From: Methylobacter marinus A45
GTDB lineage: Bacteria; Pseudomonadota; Gammaproteobacteria; Methylococcales; Methylomonadaceae
Length of the DNA stretch: 64,000 bases
Reading direction: 5' to 3'
NCBI RefSeq assembly: GCF_000383855.1
Contig: NZ_KB912877.1
Location: forward strand, 248,001-312,000
Part shown: positions 35,823 through 45,171 of the stretch, in pieces
How the letters are laid out: each line of letters begins with the position of its first letter
How positions within the stretch are numbered: the first letter of the stretch is position 1
The notes under the pieces: generated by a model
Seen by the model: the letters and a program-made list of their open reading frames with translations, nothing else
The model's database searches: none
Told to the model about the DNA's origin: nothing
Translations under genes and position numbers: made by a program

Positions 35823-37088
35823 GTGACTCAAATTGTAGATAGACGCCTGAACGGAAAGAATAAGAGTGCCGTTAACCGGCAGAAATTTATTCGCCGTTTT
35901 CGCAACCAGATTAAAAAAGCCGTTGCCGACGCTGTAACCGAGCGTAGCGTGACCGATCTGGATAAAGGTGAAAAGGTTTCTATCCCCGCAAGAGACACCT
36001 CTGAACCTTTCTTCCATCATGGTCAGGGTGGCTATCGGGAAAGCATTCATCCAGGCAATAAAGAATTTCGGCAGGGCGATAAAATCGCGCGCCCCGAGGA
36101 TGGCGCCGGACAAGGTCAAGGCAGTCAAGCCTCCAACACCGGCGAAGGACTGGATGAATTCGTTTTTGAGCTGACCCGTGAAGAATTTCTGCAATTCTTT
36201 TTTGAAGATCTTGAATTGCCTAATCTGGTCAAGACCAAACTGGCGACTATACACGAAACCAAAAAGGTGCGGGCAGGACATACCAGCGAAGGAATTCCCA
36301 CCAATATCAATATTCTTCGTTCATTACGAGGGGCCTTGGGTCGGCGCATCGCCCTACGCGCCCCTCATATCAACAGTATTGCCGAAGCCGAAACGGAACT
36401 GGAGGATTTGCTCAAGCGCCATAGTGAGACCGATGCCGTGGTTATTGCGCTACGCGAGGAAATCAATCGGCTCAAGAGAAAAGTGGATCAGATTCCTTTT
36501 ATCGATACCTTTGACTTGCGTTATGACAACCGTATAGACAGGCCCAAACCCACGACTCAAGCAGTCATGTTCTGCGTTATGGATGTCTCGGGCTCCATGG
36601 GGCCTGAAGAAAAAGACATGGCAAAACGGTTCTTCATGTTGTTATATCTGTTTCTGACCCGAACGTACGAAAAAATCCAGGTTGTCTTCATTTCCCACCA
36701 TACCGAAGCCAGCGAAGTCGATGAAGAAACCTTCTTTTATTCCAGGGAAACCGGTGGTACGGTCGTATCCAGCGCGCTCAATCTGATGGGCAAGATTATT
36801 CAGGAACGTTTTCCAACTTCCGAATGGAATATTTATGCCGCGCAGGCTTCAGATGGCGATAACTGGGATAACGACTCAAAAGACTGCACGCAAATACTAT
36901 CCGAGCAGATCATGCCTTATATGCAATATTATGCTTATATTGAAATTACCGAAGACAGGCATCAGAACCTCTGGCATGAATATCTGACTCTGAAAAGCAA
37001 ATGGAGCAATTTCGCCATGCAGCGTATCGCAGGAGTCGCTGATATTTATCCTGTATTCCGCAAACTTTTTGAGAAGCAAAGCGCATGA
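35823..37088 (+). CDS. yeaH: YeaH/YhbH family (DUF444) protein
   Basis: A 421-residue protein of the DUF444 family with a GTG start and a strong GGAG ribosome site. The N-terminus RRLNGKNKSAVNRQKFIRRF is typical. A von Willebrand-type fold with the metal site MDVSGSMG begins near residue 255, and GGTVVSSALNLM follows. It is the standard partner of PrkA; its role is probably in assembling or regulating that stress complex. The stop overlaps the spoVR start by 4 bases. Confidence 0.95.
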   Translation: MTQIVDRRLNGKNKSAVNRQKFIRRFRNQIKKAVADAVTERSVTDLDKGEKVSIPARDTSEPFFHHGQGGYRESIHPGNKEFRQGDKIARPEDGAGQGQGSQASNTGEGLDEFVFELTREEFLQFFFEDLELPNLVKTKLATIHETKKVRAGHTSEGIPTNINILRSLRGALGRRIALRAPHINSIAEAETELEDLLKRHSETDAVVIALREEINRLKRKVDQIPFIDTFDLRYDNRIDRPKPTTQAVMFCVMDVSGSMGPEEKDMAKRFFMLLYLFLTRTYEKIQVVFISHHTEASEVDEETFFYSRETGGTVVSSALNLMGKIIQERFPTSEWNIYAAQASDGDNWDNDSKDCTQILSEQIMPYMQYYAYIEITEDRHQNLWHEYLTLKSKWSNFAMQRIAGVADIYPVFRKLFEKQSA

Positions 37089-38587
37089 GCATGAGTAGAA
37101 AGCCCCTCTCGGAAACATCGGAATGGACATTTGAGCTGATAGAAAAATATCACACACAAATAGCCCGTATCGCCAATAATTTCGGATTGGATACCTACCC
37201 GGTTCAACTGGAAATTATTACAGCCGAACAAATGATGGACGCCTATGCTTCAGTTGGCATGCCCATTGGTTACAGTCATTGGTCATTCGGCAAGGAATTC
37301 GCTAAAAACGAAAAGCGTTATAAAAGAGGCCAGATGGGATTGGCATACGAAATCGTGATCAATTCCAATCCTTGCATCGCCTATTTAATGGAAGAAAACA
37401 GCATGACCATGCAGGCGCTGGTTATCGCGCATGCCGCCTACGGGCATAATTCCTTTTTCAAAAAGAACTATTTATTCACGACCTGGACCAGCGCGGACTC
37501 CATTATCGACTATCTGCTGTTTGCCAAAAACTATATTGCGGACTGCGAAGAACGTTACGGAGAAGAACAGGTTGAGGCCATACTCGACTCTTGTCATGCC
37601 TTAAAAAACTTTGGCGTGGATCGATACAAACGCCCATCGAAATTATCGCTGCAGGAAGAGCAAGCCCGGCAACGGGATCGTGAAGCCTATCTGCAATCTC
37701 AGGTTAACGAATTATGGCGCACTATCCCCACCAAGGAAGTGTTGCGTGATGAAATTGAAGAAGAAGCCCGGTTTCCCGAAGAACCCCAGGAGAATATCCT
37801 TTACTTCATCGAGAAAAATGCACCTTTCCTGGAACCTTGGCAACGCGAAATTATCCGTATCGTCCGCAAAATTTCCCAGTATTTTTATCCTCAACGACAG
37901 ACTCAGGTAATGAACGAAGGCTGGGCCACGTTTTGGCATTACACGATCCTGAATCAGCTTTATGATGAAGGGCTGGTGACGGATGGCTTTATGATTGAAT
38001 TCCTGCAATCGCATACCAATGTAATTTATCAGCCACCTTTCGACAGCAAATACTACTCAGGCATCAACCCCTACGCGCTGGGTTTTGCCATGATGAGCGA
38101 TATCCGCAGGATCTGTGAAAACCCGACGCCAGAAGATAAACACTGGTTCCCGGAAATAGCCGGTAGCGACTGGAATAAAACGTTACATTTTGCCATGCAA
38201 AATTTTAAGGATGAAAGTTTTATCAGCCAGTATTTGTCGCCTAAAGTCATTCGCGACCTCAAACTGTTTTCTATCCTGGATGATTCCAGGGAAAGAGAGA
38301 TTGCAGTGACCTCCATCCATGATGAAGACGGTTATCAATATATCCGCCAGGCATTATCTGAACAATACAATCTGGGCAGCAATGAACCCAATATCCAGGT
38401 TTATCATGTTGATCGCAAAGGCGACCGCTCATTGACTTTACGTCATACCCAGTATCACCGAATGCCATTAGCTAAAAATGCTGATGAGGTGCTGAAACAT
38501 GTCGCAAGACTCTGGGGATTCGATGTCCGTCTTGAAACACTTGAAGAGGATGGATCTGTGTTTACTGCATTTGAATGCAATCTGTAA
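37085..38587 (+). CDS. SpoVR family protein (YcgB-like)
   Basis: A 500-residue soluble protein. Landmarks are MPIGYSHWSFGKEF, IAHAAYGHNSFFKKNYLF, CEERYGEEQVE, MNEGWATFWHY and the C-terminal LRHTQYHRMPL. It is the third gene of the PrkA-YeaH-SpoVR set and shares ATGA with yeaH. Histidine and acidic clusters in the conserved core suggest a metal site, but no activity is established for the family. A GC-rich hairpin 20 bases after the stop may end the operon. Confidence 0.95.
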   Translation: MSMSRKPLSETSEWTFELIEKYHTQIARIANNFGLDTYPVQLEIITAEQMMDAYASVGMPIGYSHWSFGKEFAKNEKRYKRGQMGLAYEIVINSNPCIAYLMEENSMTMQALVIAHAAYGHNSFFKKNYLFTTWTSADSIIDYLLFAKNYIADCEERYGEEQVEAILDSCHALKNFGVDRYKRPSKLSLQEEQARQRDREAYLQSQVNELWRTIPTKEVLRDEIEEEARFPEEPQENILYFIEKNAPFLEPWQREIIRIVRKISQYFYPQRQTQVMNEGWATFWHYTILNQLYDEGLVTDGFMIEFLQSHTNVIYQPPFDSKYYSGINPYALGFAMMSDIRRICENPTPEDKHWFPEIAGSDWNKTLHFAMQNFKDESFISQYLSPKVIRDLKLFSILDDSREREIAVTSIHDEDGYQYIRQALSEQYNLGSNEPNIQVYHVDRKGDRSLTLRHTQYHRMPLAKNADEVLKHVARLWGFDVRLETLEEDGSVFTAFECNL

Positions 38588-38607
38588 CTTAAATCTCGAG
38601 TACTGAA

Positions 38608-38627
38608 CAGGCTCGTTCAAGAGCCTG
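38608..38627 (+). terminator. Hairpin after spoVR
   Basis: CAGGCTC and GAGCCTG form a perfect 7-base stem with a 6-base loop, 20 bases past the spoVR stop. No T-run follows, so rho-independence is doubtful. Confidence 0.4.
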
Positions 38628-38647
38628 CGACAACCTGCAGCCCTCTT

Positions 38648-38803
38648 CTAGTACTCAGTCAATTTAATTATGGCGGATAAACTGTAGGTGCGAATTCATT
38701 TATGCCCTATGGGTACTTGTGCCCTTCAGGGTATTCGCACTATTCGCATGCTATGGATACTCCGCAAATTTTACTCGTCAGAACAAGGCTGACTGAGTAT
38801 TAG
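38648..38803 (+). repeat. Repeat B (MITE-like), copy 1
   Basis: A 156-bp element bounded by inverted repeats CTAGTACTCAGTC and GACTGAGTATTAG (one mismatch). Inside, GTGCGAAT and ATTCGCAC form a long hairpin around a second small stem (CCCT...AGGG). No coding capacity. Copies lie at 46639-46795 and, inverted, at 50690-50862; a solo end is at 22266-22283. It is a non-autonomous element; no transposase is in the window. Confidence 0.8.
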
Positions 38804-38836
38804 GACAACAGATACCCTGGCATTTATCGCTTCATA

Positions 38837-38868
38837 CAGCGCACTGTAGCAACAGCAACAGTGCGCTG
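38837..38868. terminator. Perfect 11-bp hairpin downstream of the PEP-CTERM gene
   Basis: CAGCGCACTGT pairs with ACAGTGCGCTG around a 10-base loop. It lies 145 bases beyond the stop of the minus-strand PEP-CTERM gene and may terminate it; there is no T-run. Confidence 0.4.
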
Positions 38869-39012
38869 GCAAAATATGGTCTATAAATAGCCAGCGCTGG
38901 TTACGACAGCCGATTGCAAAGCTTTAAGCGCATCAGGCTTTCGCAAAGGACTCTATCCAACATACAAAACCGCGCTCAACCATCTAATTATAAAAACGCC
39001 CTCCGTGGTTTA

Positions 39013-40455
39013 TCAGCTAATACTGACTGAATAAGAAAATTTACGTTTTCGGCTTTGGCCTATAATAGATAAACCCGCTAATCCCAAAGCAAACAAAATA
39101 AAGCTATTTGGCAGAGGAACCGCTGTCGGGGCTGTTAAAGGTGCGCCGCCGAAAGACAGAATGGTTTTCGCGGCAGCATTGAAATTATGCTTCCAGATAT
39201 TTCCGGCATTATCAACCGGATCAAAACCGATAAATAACTCAGGCAATAAAAGAGAATCAAGTCCAGTCTTGCTAAGATAGTCACGTAACCAATTTGAGTT
39301 ATTTTCATCGGCTTCAAGAATATTAAGTATCGGAGCAAACATATTAAACCCTTGGCTTTCGAATAATCGATCATCGAAAACCAGATTCGGCAGACTAGCC
39401 CTATACAAGACATTCCCGTTTTTATCGACAAGCCTTAGCTCTTTACCGGCAAAATACTCGCGACCGTCATAACTGGTTATGAGTTGTAACGGATCAATCT
39501 CCAGCATGCCGCCATTTAGTGGATCATTTTCGTAATGTTGATTGAACTCATTGGTAAGCGTATTAATGGATAAATCATCAAACGATAATATCTTGCGGTC
39601 CGCATCCCAATGAACCTGGCCGCTTTTACTATCTGGTGCAAAATGCCCTATCTTGTCTTCGACCTGATAGGCAGCTGCTGGAGGTGCTTCATATGATATC
39701 TCGGTATGGGTATTATCGATACCCAGCACCACTAAACCATTGTGGGTCAGTAAAGGAATATCCACATTCAGAGCCTGCGCATCTTCTTTTAACATGAGTT
39801 GATTCTGAAAATGCATTATATTGTCGTCAAACCAGTTTCTCAGAGAGTCGGCTACATTAAAATCACCTAAAAATTCCGTTGTGTGTTTCCCGTTTTCCAC
39901 AAAAGTAAAAAATCCGTAGCTGGACGTTGTACGCAAACCCGATGCCGACAGCTGTGTGATATTGATCGTATCGCTAATATAAGCAAAAGCAGAAACAGGC
40001 TCTGTCTTTAAATTAAATTTCGTGAAGTCCCAGTTAAGGTTTAGAAAAGAGGATGTTGTGTTTGTGAGATTGACTACCGAACCATGGCCAATGGCTGCCC
40101 CTTTTGAAAAAAGAGGCTCGGCCGAAAATGCTCCAGACGCAGTGTGAAAGGTATTATGAAATGTTGCTGTCGTTTCCCCGTCATTAGGAATCTGTACCAT
40201 GGCTGACGCTATGGCGCTGTGCATTGTCGGGGATGTCTGCTGGCCTGTGCTGGTGCTAACCGCCCTCGTATACGTTTCGCTGCTGGCATTGGCAAGGCTA
40301 TACAAAGGCACACTGTCGGGAATTGAGACTGTTATTACCAAATCACTCGATGTTTCTGCGAACGGTATTGATGTTGCTTGAGCATTTAAAGATAAAGATG
40401 AAGCGACTATAAATAAGCCCGTTAACTGAAATATGATGATCCTATGAGTATTCAT
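39013..40455 (-). CDS. PEP-CTERM-like sorted secreted protein, function unknown
   Basis: A 480-residue protein with a Sec signal (residues 5-27) and a C-terminal sorting signal: VPLPNSFILFALGLAGLSII, then a basic QSRKRK. This is the VPLP variant of the PEP-CTERM signal used with exosortase and exopolysaccharide-linked sorting. The body is Ser/Thr/Asn-rich with no recognised domain and no cysteine motif. A GGGAG ribosome site precedes the ATG. It is in the same orientation as the Fap-like cluster but 1.17 kb downstream of it, so co-transcription is unlikely. No exosortase gene is in the window. Confidence 0.78.
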   Translation of the reverse strand: MNTHRIIIFQLTGLFIVASSLSLNAQATSIPFAETSSDLVITVSIPDSVPLYSLANASSETYTRAVSTSTGQQTSPTMHSAIASAMVQIPNDGETTATFHNTFHTASGAFSAEPLFSKGAAIGHGSVVNLTNTTSSFLNLNWDFTKFNLKTEPVSAFAYISDTINITQLSASGLRTTSSYGFFTFVENGKHTTEFLGDFNVADSLRNWFDDNIMHFQNQLMLKEDAQALNVDIPLLTHNGLVVLGIDNTHTEISYEAPPAAAYQVEDKIGHFAPDSKSGQVHWDADRKILSFDDLSINTLTNEFNQHYENDPLNGGMLEIDPLQLITSYDGREYFAGKELRLVDKNGNVLYRASLPNLVFDDRLFESQGFNMFAPILNILEADENNSNWLRDYLSKTGLDSLLLPELFIGFDPVDNAGNIWKHNFNAAAKTILSFGGAPLTAPTAVPLPNSFILFALGLAGLSIIGQSRKRKFSYSVSIS

Positions 40456-41627
40456 TAAATTACTCCCTCTGAAGATTGAATAACTGATACTGCGCTGTTC
40501 TTATTTCTTGAAACTAACAAGCCTGATAAGCTGCTTTAAAAAATTCTCCTATAAAACAAAATGATTGAATATTTATATTCAAGCGCCTTTTCACGGCCTG
40601 CTGGCCAACTGCATACCGCATATATCGCTTAAATTCAGATTACCTGAAAAGCATCTTCGTTTCGGTAATCAACCTATTCAGGCGGTTGCCTTTGTATTAC
40701 GGCCATGAAATTCTTTTTTTTCTTAATAAATTCAAAGTCCTTATTAACTGTAAATCAGCAATCTATCAGAGGATGAGTAGAACTTGATATTATTAAAGAC
40801 GAAATCAGTTATTTATCTCTTGCATCAATAAATTTGCTGCCAGACAGGAAGTCTCTGCCCTTTGCTTGCTGAAATCATCGTATTTAAGACGACGAAACTA
40901 ATACGCAAGGATCGGTAGAACGCTAAATTGTTTATGGATTAATGTTCCGAGCCTTCGCTGGATCGAAACAAAGAATATAGGACTGCCAGCAATGGTGATG
41001 ATTGTATTGGTGAGACTTTATGCGCTAAATGCTCCCAAATTTAATTCAGTGAAGCGATAAGCTTAATTATTTATGATGTGTTACTGCTCTGTTAAATCGG
41101 CAAGCAGCCATGTCATAAATTGATTTGCCAATCACTCCTATGCGGCCTTTATCTCTGTTTTGATAAAATACATCAAGCAGACCGTCACCCTTTCACTATC
41201 ACTTTTTGAGGAAATCATAATGTGAGCATACTGCTGAGGTCAAGCTTTTTAGGGCGCTGAGTCAAGGCGCTAATTTATAACTTTTCCATGCAGCAATATT
41301 AAGATGTTTGAAATGCTGGCGCGGCCATATCATAGCTATTAAACCTGGCTGGCTTTCGATGATTCAAGGGGTGGGGTTTGACATTCAACAATCGTGATTT
41401 TCTATACTCACCTGTCTTGAACATGCGTTAGACGCACTGATTGCATACTGCAGCAACCTGATGAATTTGTTGATAGTCTATTATCTCTAAGGCAGCACTT
41501 AAAATCAGCGGTAATCAATCAAGCACTGCAGACGTAAGCGCACACTACGAGGAGGAGTTTCAGCCCACCTTTGTGCAGCCGCTAAAACGCCTCCGGTTGT
41601 TTTGTGCGTAAAAAGAGATAGGAGAAG
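40456..41627. other. 1.17-kb gene-free AT-rich stretch
   Basis: I see no gene, RNA or repeat that I can name in this stretch between the PEP-CTERM gene and the fapF-like gene. All frames are interrupted by stops. It may hold promoters for the minus-strand gene at 39013-40455 or an unrecognised RNA. Confidence 0.4.
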
Positions 41628-42896
41628 CTAAAGTTCCGATTTAAAAGGAATATCAAACCTGAATGGAATGGTTACGTTTAAAAAATAATCAGGTGATGAC
41701 TCCGTCAGACCGATACCGCCGAGAACGGAGAAAAATAATCTGTGCCCGATGGTCGATGAAGCACCAAAAGTAAAGGCGCTCGAAACACCGTCACTGCCTG
41801 GCAATTCAATATCATTAATCTTGGTTTCTTGAATAAATGCCTGCTGTAAACCGATATTCAAAGAGGTCTGCGGACTGGCTGCCAATATTGCGGAGACCGA
41901 GAAATTAACCTGATCACCCGGTTCTATACCATTTCTCTCCAAGCTTGTTTGATAAGCGACTCTACCGGTAAAAGCCAGCGGATCCTGACGTTTTAGGAAT
42001 GTTAATGAACCAATGAAATCGTCAAATCCGATTCCCGTTGAAACATTATTGTCAGTAATATTGCCACTCGCGGAATCCCATGTAAATCGGGCTATTACAT
42101 CCGGAAGCCAATCACTCTCATGCATTAAGGTTTTAGCAATGCCGACACTCACATCACCAAAAGTTGAAGCACTGGATTTCATATCATTAGGGAATGCTCC
42201 GGGTATCGAGGTGACCACGGATTGTTCGATAAACCGGCCGGGAATACGCATTTCAGCCTGAGATTCAAAAGGCAGGCCAATCAGTAATGTTGCACCTGCA
42301 TCGATTTCGTCTCGGCGGACGCGTTGGTTGAGCACTAGCCCTCCTGCAGTGGCCAAAATAGGCGTATCAGCTTCTCTCCGTGTGTAGGTTGCATAGGGTT
42401 GAATTTCTGCCAGACCAAAGGGTAACAGTAAAGCACCAGTTTGGACTAATGTACGTTCCAATGCGCGTTGGGCTGCATCTTCATCTATTTCAAAACTACC
42501 TGGAGCTGAACTGGCTGATTGCTTGTTAGCCGATTTATTTTGAGCCTGCGGCTGATTCGCAGGTGGCAGTGATGCGGTTCTTTCAGGAGCACTTGTCGGA
42601 GCAACGCTACCTTTGGCGCTAGAATAGCGGCCGGCATCAGGGGCTGTAACAAGTTGCTCCAAATGCTGAACCCGACGCTGAAGATCAGCAATGACTTGAT
42701 CCCGTTCAGCAATTTTTTGTATCAGTTTGTTTTGTAAATTTGTTTCCGAAGTTTTATCTATTGCGTCCTGTGCGGCATAGCTCCAACTCGATACCAGCAT
42801 CCCCGTGCTAATCAATAAGATAAATTTTGATGAAATTTTCCAAGGTGGGACAGAATATTTCAGTGAGTTTATCCGATTATTATTATTTTTGGTCAT
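41628..42896 (-). CDS. FapF-like outer-membrane exporter with periplasmic coiled coil
   Basis: A 422-residue protein with the architecture of FapF, the outer-membrane channel of the functional amyloid (Fap) system. Order: signal/membrane segment (about 24-41, ending SYAA), a heptad coiled coil (about 50-87, with AERDQVIADLQRRVQHLEQL), a Pro/Ser/Gln-rich linker (about 90-135), a short helix ALERTLVQTGALLLPFGLAE and a beta-barrel to the end. FapF is a trimer whose coiled coil and helical plug gate export of amyloid subunits. The upstream neighbour is a C39 peptidase (FapD type) 7 bases away, as in fap operons. No FapB or FapC gene is present; the likely cargo is the small proteins at 43893-45171. 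Recognition rests on architecture and the helix-barrel junction. Confidence 0.72.
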   Translation of the reverse strand: MTKNNNNRINSLKYSVPPWKISSKFILLISTGMLVSSWSYAAQDAIDKTSETNLQNKLIQKIAERDQVIADLQRRVQHLEQLVTAPDAGRYSSAKGSVAPTSAPERTASLPPANQPQAQNKSANKQSASSAPGSFEIDEDAAQRALERTLVQTGALLLPFGLAEIQPYATYTRREADTPILATAGGLVLNQRVRRDEIDAGATLLIGLPFESQAEMRIPGRFIEQSVVTSIPGAFPNDMKSSASTFGDVSVGIAKTLMHESDWLPDVIARFTWDSASGNITDNNVSTGIGFDDFIGSLTFLKRQDPLAFTGRVAYQTSLERNGIEPGDQVNFSVSAILAASPQTSLNIGLQQAFIQETKINDIELPGSDGVSSAFTFGASSTIGHRLFFSVLGGIGLTESSPDYFLNVTIPFRFDIPFKSEL

Positions 42897-42903
42897 AAAA
42901 TAC

Positions 42904-43680
42904 CTATCGTGTCATTACAAATTCGCGTGATTCAGGCTTCAAGCGATTAGGCGGTTCAGCTCCATCAAGCCTAGTAATTACAAAACCGACCTTGCCTATT
43001 TTAGGGAAATCGATTCTCATCTTTTCAAACATATCAACAAGCATTGTCCGGTTACCCCACGCAGGATCCGCCAATAATACACGGTTGCCTTGTATCCCCC
43101 GAAAGATAACAAAATGGTTATATCCCATAATACTTATCGGAACAATGATTGGAGCCTTTTTAATAAGGTCATCAAGCGTGAGTTTACCATAGCCCATGCC
43201 TTTGTAACCATGAGCATCTGCATAACGTTTAAGGTCCAGTAACGAAAAACCCTGGCGAATATTGACCAACCCCGGATTTTTGATGTATTCATCCCTGCTC
43301 ATCAGCGCTTTTGCAACTTCCTTTTCCGTTACCGGATCACCATGCTGGTAATTTAAAAGCGTGGTTAGAGTTGCCGCGCCGCAACTCAGATCCCATTGTT
43401 GTATAACGACATTCTCGTGCCGCATTTCAATCAATGACTTCACAGAACGGGCCGGGGAAATTCCTGGATAGCTTCCTATCAGACACAGCAATAGCCCCAG
43501 TTTTTTAGCTGTTAAAAAATCCCTCCAAGTCAGTGTCATTAATTTTTGCATACCTGTTATGCCGGAGATAATAGGTTTTTCAGAAGTAAGCCTTGAACAA
43601 AAGCGCTTCAGCATTGAAACAAGGGAAAACCCGTGACCGAATAAACAATAACTATCTTTTTTATATGTAAATATAGGCAT
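42904..43680 (-). CDS. C39-family peptidase, FapD-like
   Basis: A 258-residue protein with a C39 papain-like domain. The catalytic Cys is in QWDLSCGAATLTTLLNY, the His in GYNHFVIFRGI and the Asp/Asn region in VLLADPAWGN. A hydrophobic segment about 60 residues in (LGLLLCLIGSYPGISPA) is a signal peptide or anchor, so the domain is periplasmic. The ATG at 43680 has a GGAG ribosome site; ATGs at 43707, 43551 and 43539 are alternatives, the last two giving a normal Sec signal. C39 peptidases cut after double-glycine-type leaders. In fap operons FapD is needed for amyloid export. Here it lies between the FapF-like gene (7-base gap) and the small cargo genes. Confidence 0.82.
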   Translation of the reverse strand: MPIFTYKKDSYCLFGHGFSLVSMLKRFCSRLTSEKPIISGITGMQKLMTLTWRDFLTAKKLGLLLCLIGSYPGISPARSVKSLIEMRHENVVIQQWDLSCGAATLTTLLNYQHGDPVTEKEVAKALMSRDEYIKNPGLVNIRQGFSLLDLKRYADAHGYKGMGYGKLTLDDLIKKAPIIVPISIMGYNHFVIFRGIQGNRVLLADPAWGNRTMLVDMFEKMRIDFPKIGKVGFVITRLDGAEPPNRLKPESREFVMTR

Positions 43681-43768
43681 TTTTATCTCCAGTAGAATTA
43701 TTTCCATTGAAGCTTCCGAATGGAGCCAGGAGAAATCATTTTTTGATATTTTTATTTTTTGTAAAAAA

Positions 43769-43815
43769 GTCGTGGAAAAAGAAAACGCCCCGCATTATCA
43801 TTTAATGCGAGGCGT
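43769..43815 (-). terminator. Rho-independent terminator between cargo and exporter genes
   Basis: On the minus strand ACGCCTCGCATT pairs with AATGCGGGGCGT (12 pairs, one G-U) around a 7-base loop and is followed by TTTTCTTTTT. It lies 78 bases past the stop of the last small cargo gene and before the C39 gene, so it would give excess cargo transcript over exporter transcript. Confidence 0.8.
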
Positions 43816-43892
43816 AACTTGAACTAGTGCGCTTTGAGTGGGATCCGCCTCTCACGCTTCAACATAAAGAGGCGTTTCCTGCTTTTTCTTCT

Positions 43893-44237
43893 TTAGAATA
43901 ATGTAGCTGATGAAGAAGAGCCGCTGAAAGCTACGGCGCCATTAGTAGGGACACCTAAAGCATAGCTAGAAAGCGCTGCTGAAGTGCCTTCCGCACCTGA
44001 AACAACAAAACCCAAACCAGGTTGAACATCAACTTCAGCATTTGTATATGTTATGCCGAGCAGGTTAGAAATAGCTCCAGCACCAGAATCAGCATAGCCA
44101 GCGCCTTCAAATACCACTAATGCACCAGCACTGACGCCGTCCATTTGATCTGCGGACAAAGCCATAGGTTCAGCGCTTACGCCGCCAGCAATTACCAACA
44201 TTGAAGCACCTGCTAACAAACTAGTTAATTTATTCAT
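43893..44237 (-). CDS. Small Sec-exported protein with QMD-x-V-SAG leader motif (cargo 3)
   Basis: A 114-residue protein. A Sec signal (ending GVSAEP, about residue 24) is followed by the motif LSADQMDGVSAG (about 28-39), then a Gly/Ala/Ser/Thr-rich body with almost no charge, ending SSATLF. The motif LxxxQMDxVxAG occurs in the two genes upstream. Its AG end resembles the GG/GA sites cut by C39 peptidases, and a C39 gene lies 200 bases downstream. The uncharged, small-residue composition would suit an amyloid or secreted structural subunit. GGAGA ribosome site. No family name known to me. Confidence 0.75.
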   Translation of the reverse strand: MNKLTSLLAGASMLVIAGGVSAEPMALSADQMDGVSAGALVVFEGAGYADSGAGAISNLLGITYTNAEVDVQPGLGFVVSGAEGTSAALSSYALGVPTNGAVAFSGSSSSATLF

Positions 44238-44295
44238 TTTATATTCTCCAAATTATTGAATAGCACATTACTTTAAATACAATATTAGACAGGTC

Positions 44296-44580
44296 TTACA
44301 GCGCAGCACCTGATGCAGAAGAGTAAGAGAATGTATAATCTTGAGTAATCTGGCCAGCTTGAGTTGGAATGGATTGCAAAACGATAACACCTGTTGCAGT
44401 GTTAGTGTATGTCGCAGCGGCAAATAAACCTGCGGCAGCAGCATAAGCGTCAGCCACGGCAAGACCAGCGGCCGATACATTATCCATTTGTGTTTCTGTC
44501 AGGGCGACTGGCTCATCAGCAAATGCAGAACCCATGCCCAAAACCAGTACGCTTGCAGCAATTGTTTTTATTAATTTCAT
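44296..44580 (-). CDS. Small Sec-exported protein with QMD-x-V-SAA motif (cargo 2)
   Basis: A 94-residue protein with Sec signal (residues 1-21, ending SAFA) and LTETQMDNVSAAG immediately after, then an Ala/Thr-rich segment (LAVADAYAAAAGLFAAATYT) and a Ser/Ala C-terminus YSSASGAAL. Fifty-eight bases separate it from cargo 3. The ribosome region AACTGAGG-N8-ATG is nearly the same as that of cargo 1 at 45171, supporting common descent or regulation. Predicted substrate of the FapD/FapF-like pair. Confidence 0.72.
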   Translation of the reverse strand: MKLIKTIAASVLVLGMGSAFADEPVALTETQMDNVSAAGLAVADAYAAAAGLFAAATYTNTATGVIVLQSIPTQAGQITQDYTFSYSSASGAAL

Positions 44581-44727
44581 AGCAAAACACCTCAGTTTAA
44601 TTTATCTAACAAATACCTTAAGTCCTTTAAAACTTAAGGGGTTTCTTAGCCTGTCCCAAGCATAATGCTCGAAGACATTCTAAATTCTTTCAATCTGAAC
44701 AAACCAAGCTGATGTCAGTGATTCGTG

Positions 44728-45171
44728 TTAAAAAGGAAGAGCTGTAGGCGCAATGACCGCAACAATGGCACTTCCGCTCAGGTTACTTATAGAGCCTGAT
44801 GATTTAACGTCGACTTGGATGGAATGAACATTTGAGCCGGTTATGCCCACTGTTGGTGTTACAGATGTGTCCGCCGCAGCTCCATCGCCCACAGCGCTTG
44901 CCTGGGCCAGCCCTCCGACAGCAAATCCCCCTCCCGGAAGTTTGGGATTATCGCCGCCCGCCACTGTAATGGCCGCAGTAGTGGTTTTTGTGAGCGCTAA
45001 AACATTGGAAATAGCTATTGCCCCCGCATCAACGTCGATACTTGAACCTGCAGTCACCTGATCCATTTCACCCGCTGTAAGTAGTGTCGGACTTGACTTC
45101 ATTGTTTCCGCTTCTGCAACTGATATAGCTGCACAGGCAGGTATTAATATATAAGCAAATTTTTTAATCAT
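44728..45171 (-). CDS. Small Sec-exported protein with EMD-x-V-TAG motif (cargo 1)
   Basis: A 147-residue protein and the first gene of the cargo group. The signal peptide (1-20) is followed by LLTAGEMDQVTAGSS, the same motif as in the two downstream genes, and a long low-charge body with AGAIAISNVLALTKTTTAA, Gly/Ala-rich stretches and the end IAPTALPF. AISN-x-L is shared with cargo 3. The C-terminal aromatic residue also recurs (TLF, LPF), reminiscent of the end of FapC. GAGGGG ribosome site. Predicted exported amyloid-like or matrix subunit. Confidence 0.72.
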   Translation of the reverse strand: MIKKFAYILIPACAAISVAEAETMKSSPTLLTAGEMDQVTAGSSIDVDAGAIAISNVLALTKTTTAAITVAGGDNPKLPGGGFAVGGLAQASAVGDGAAADTSVTPTVGITGSNVHSIQVDVKSSGSISNLSGSAIVAVIAPTALPF

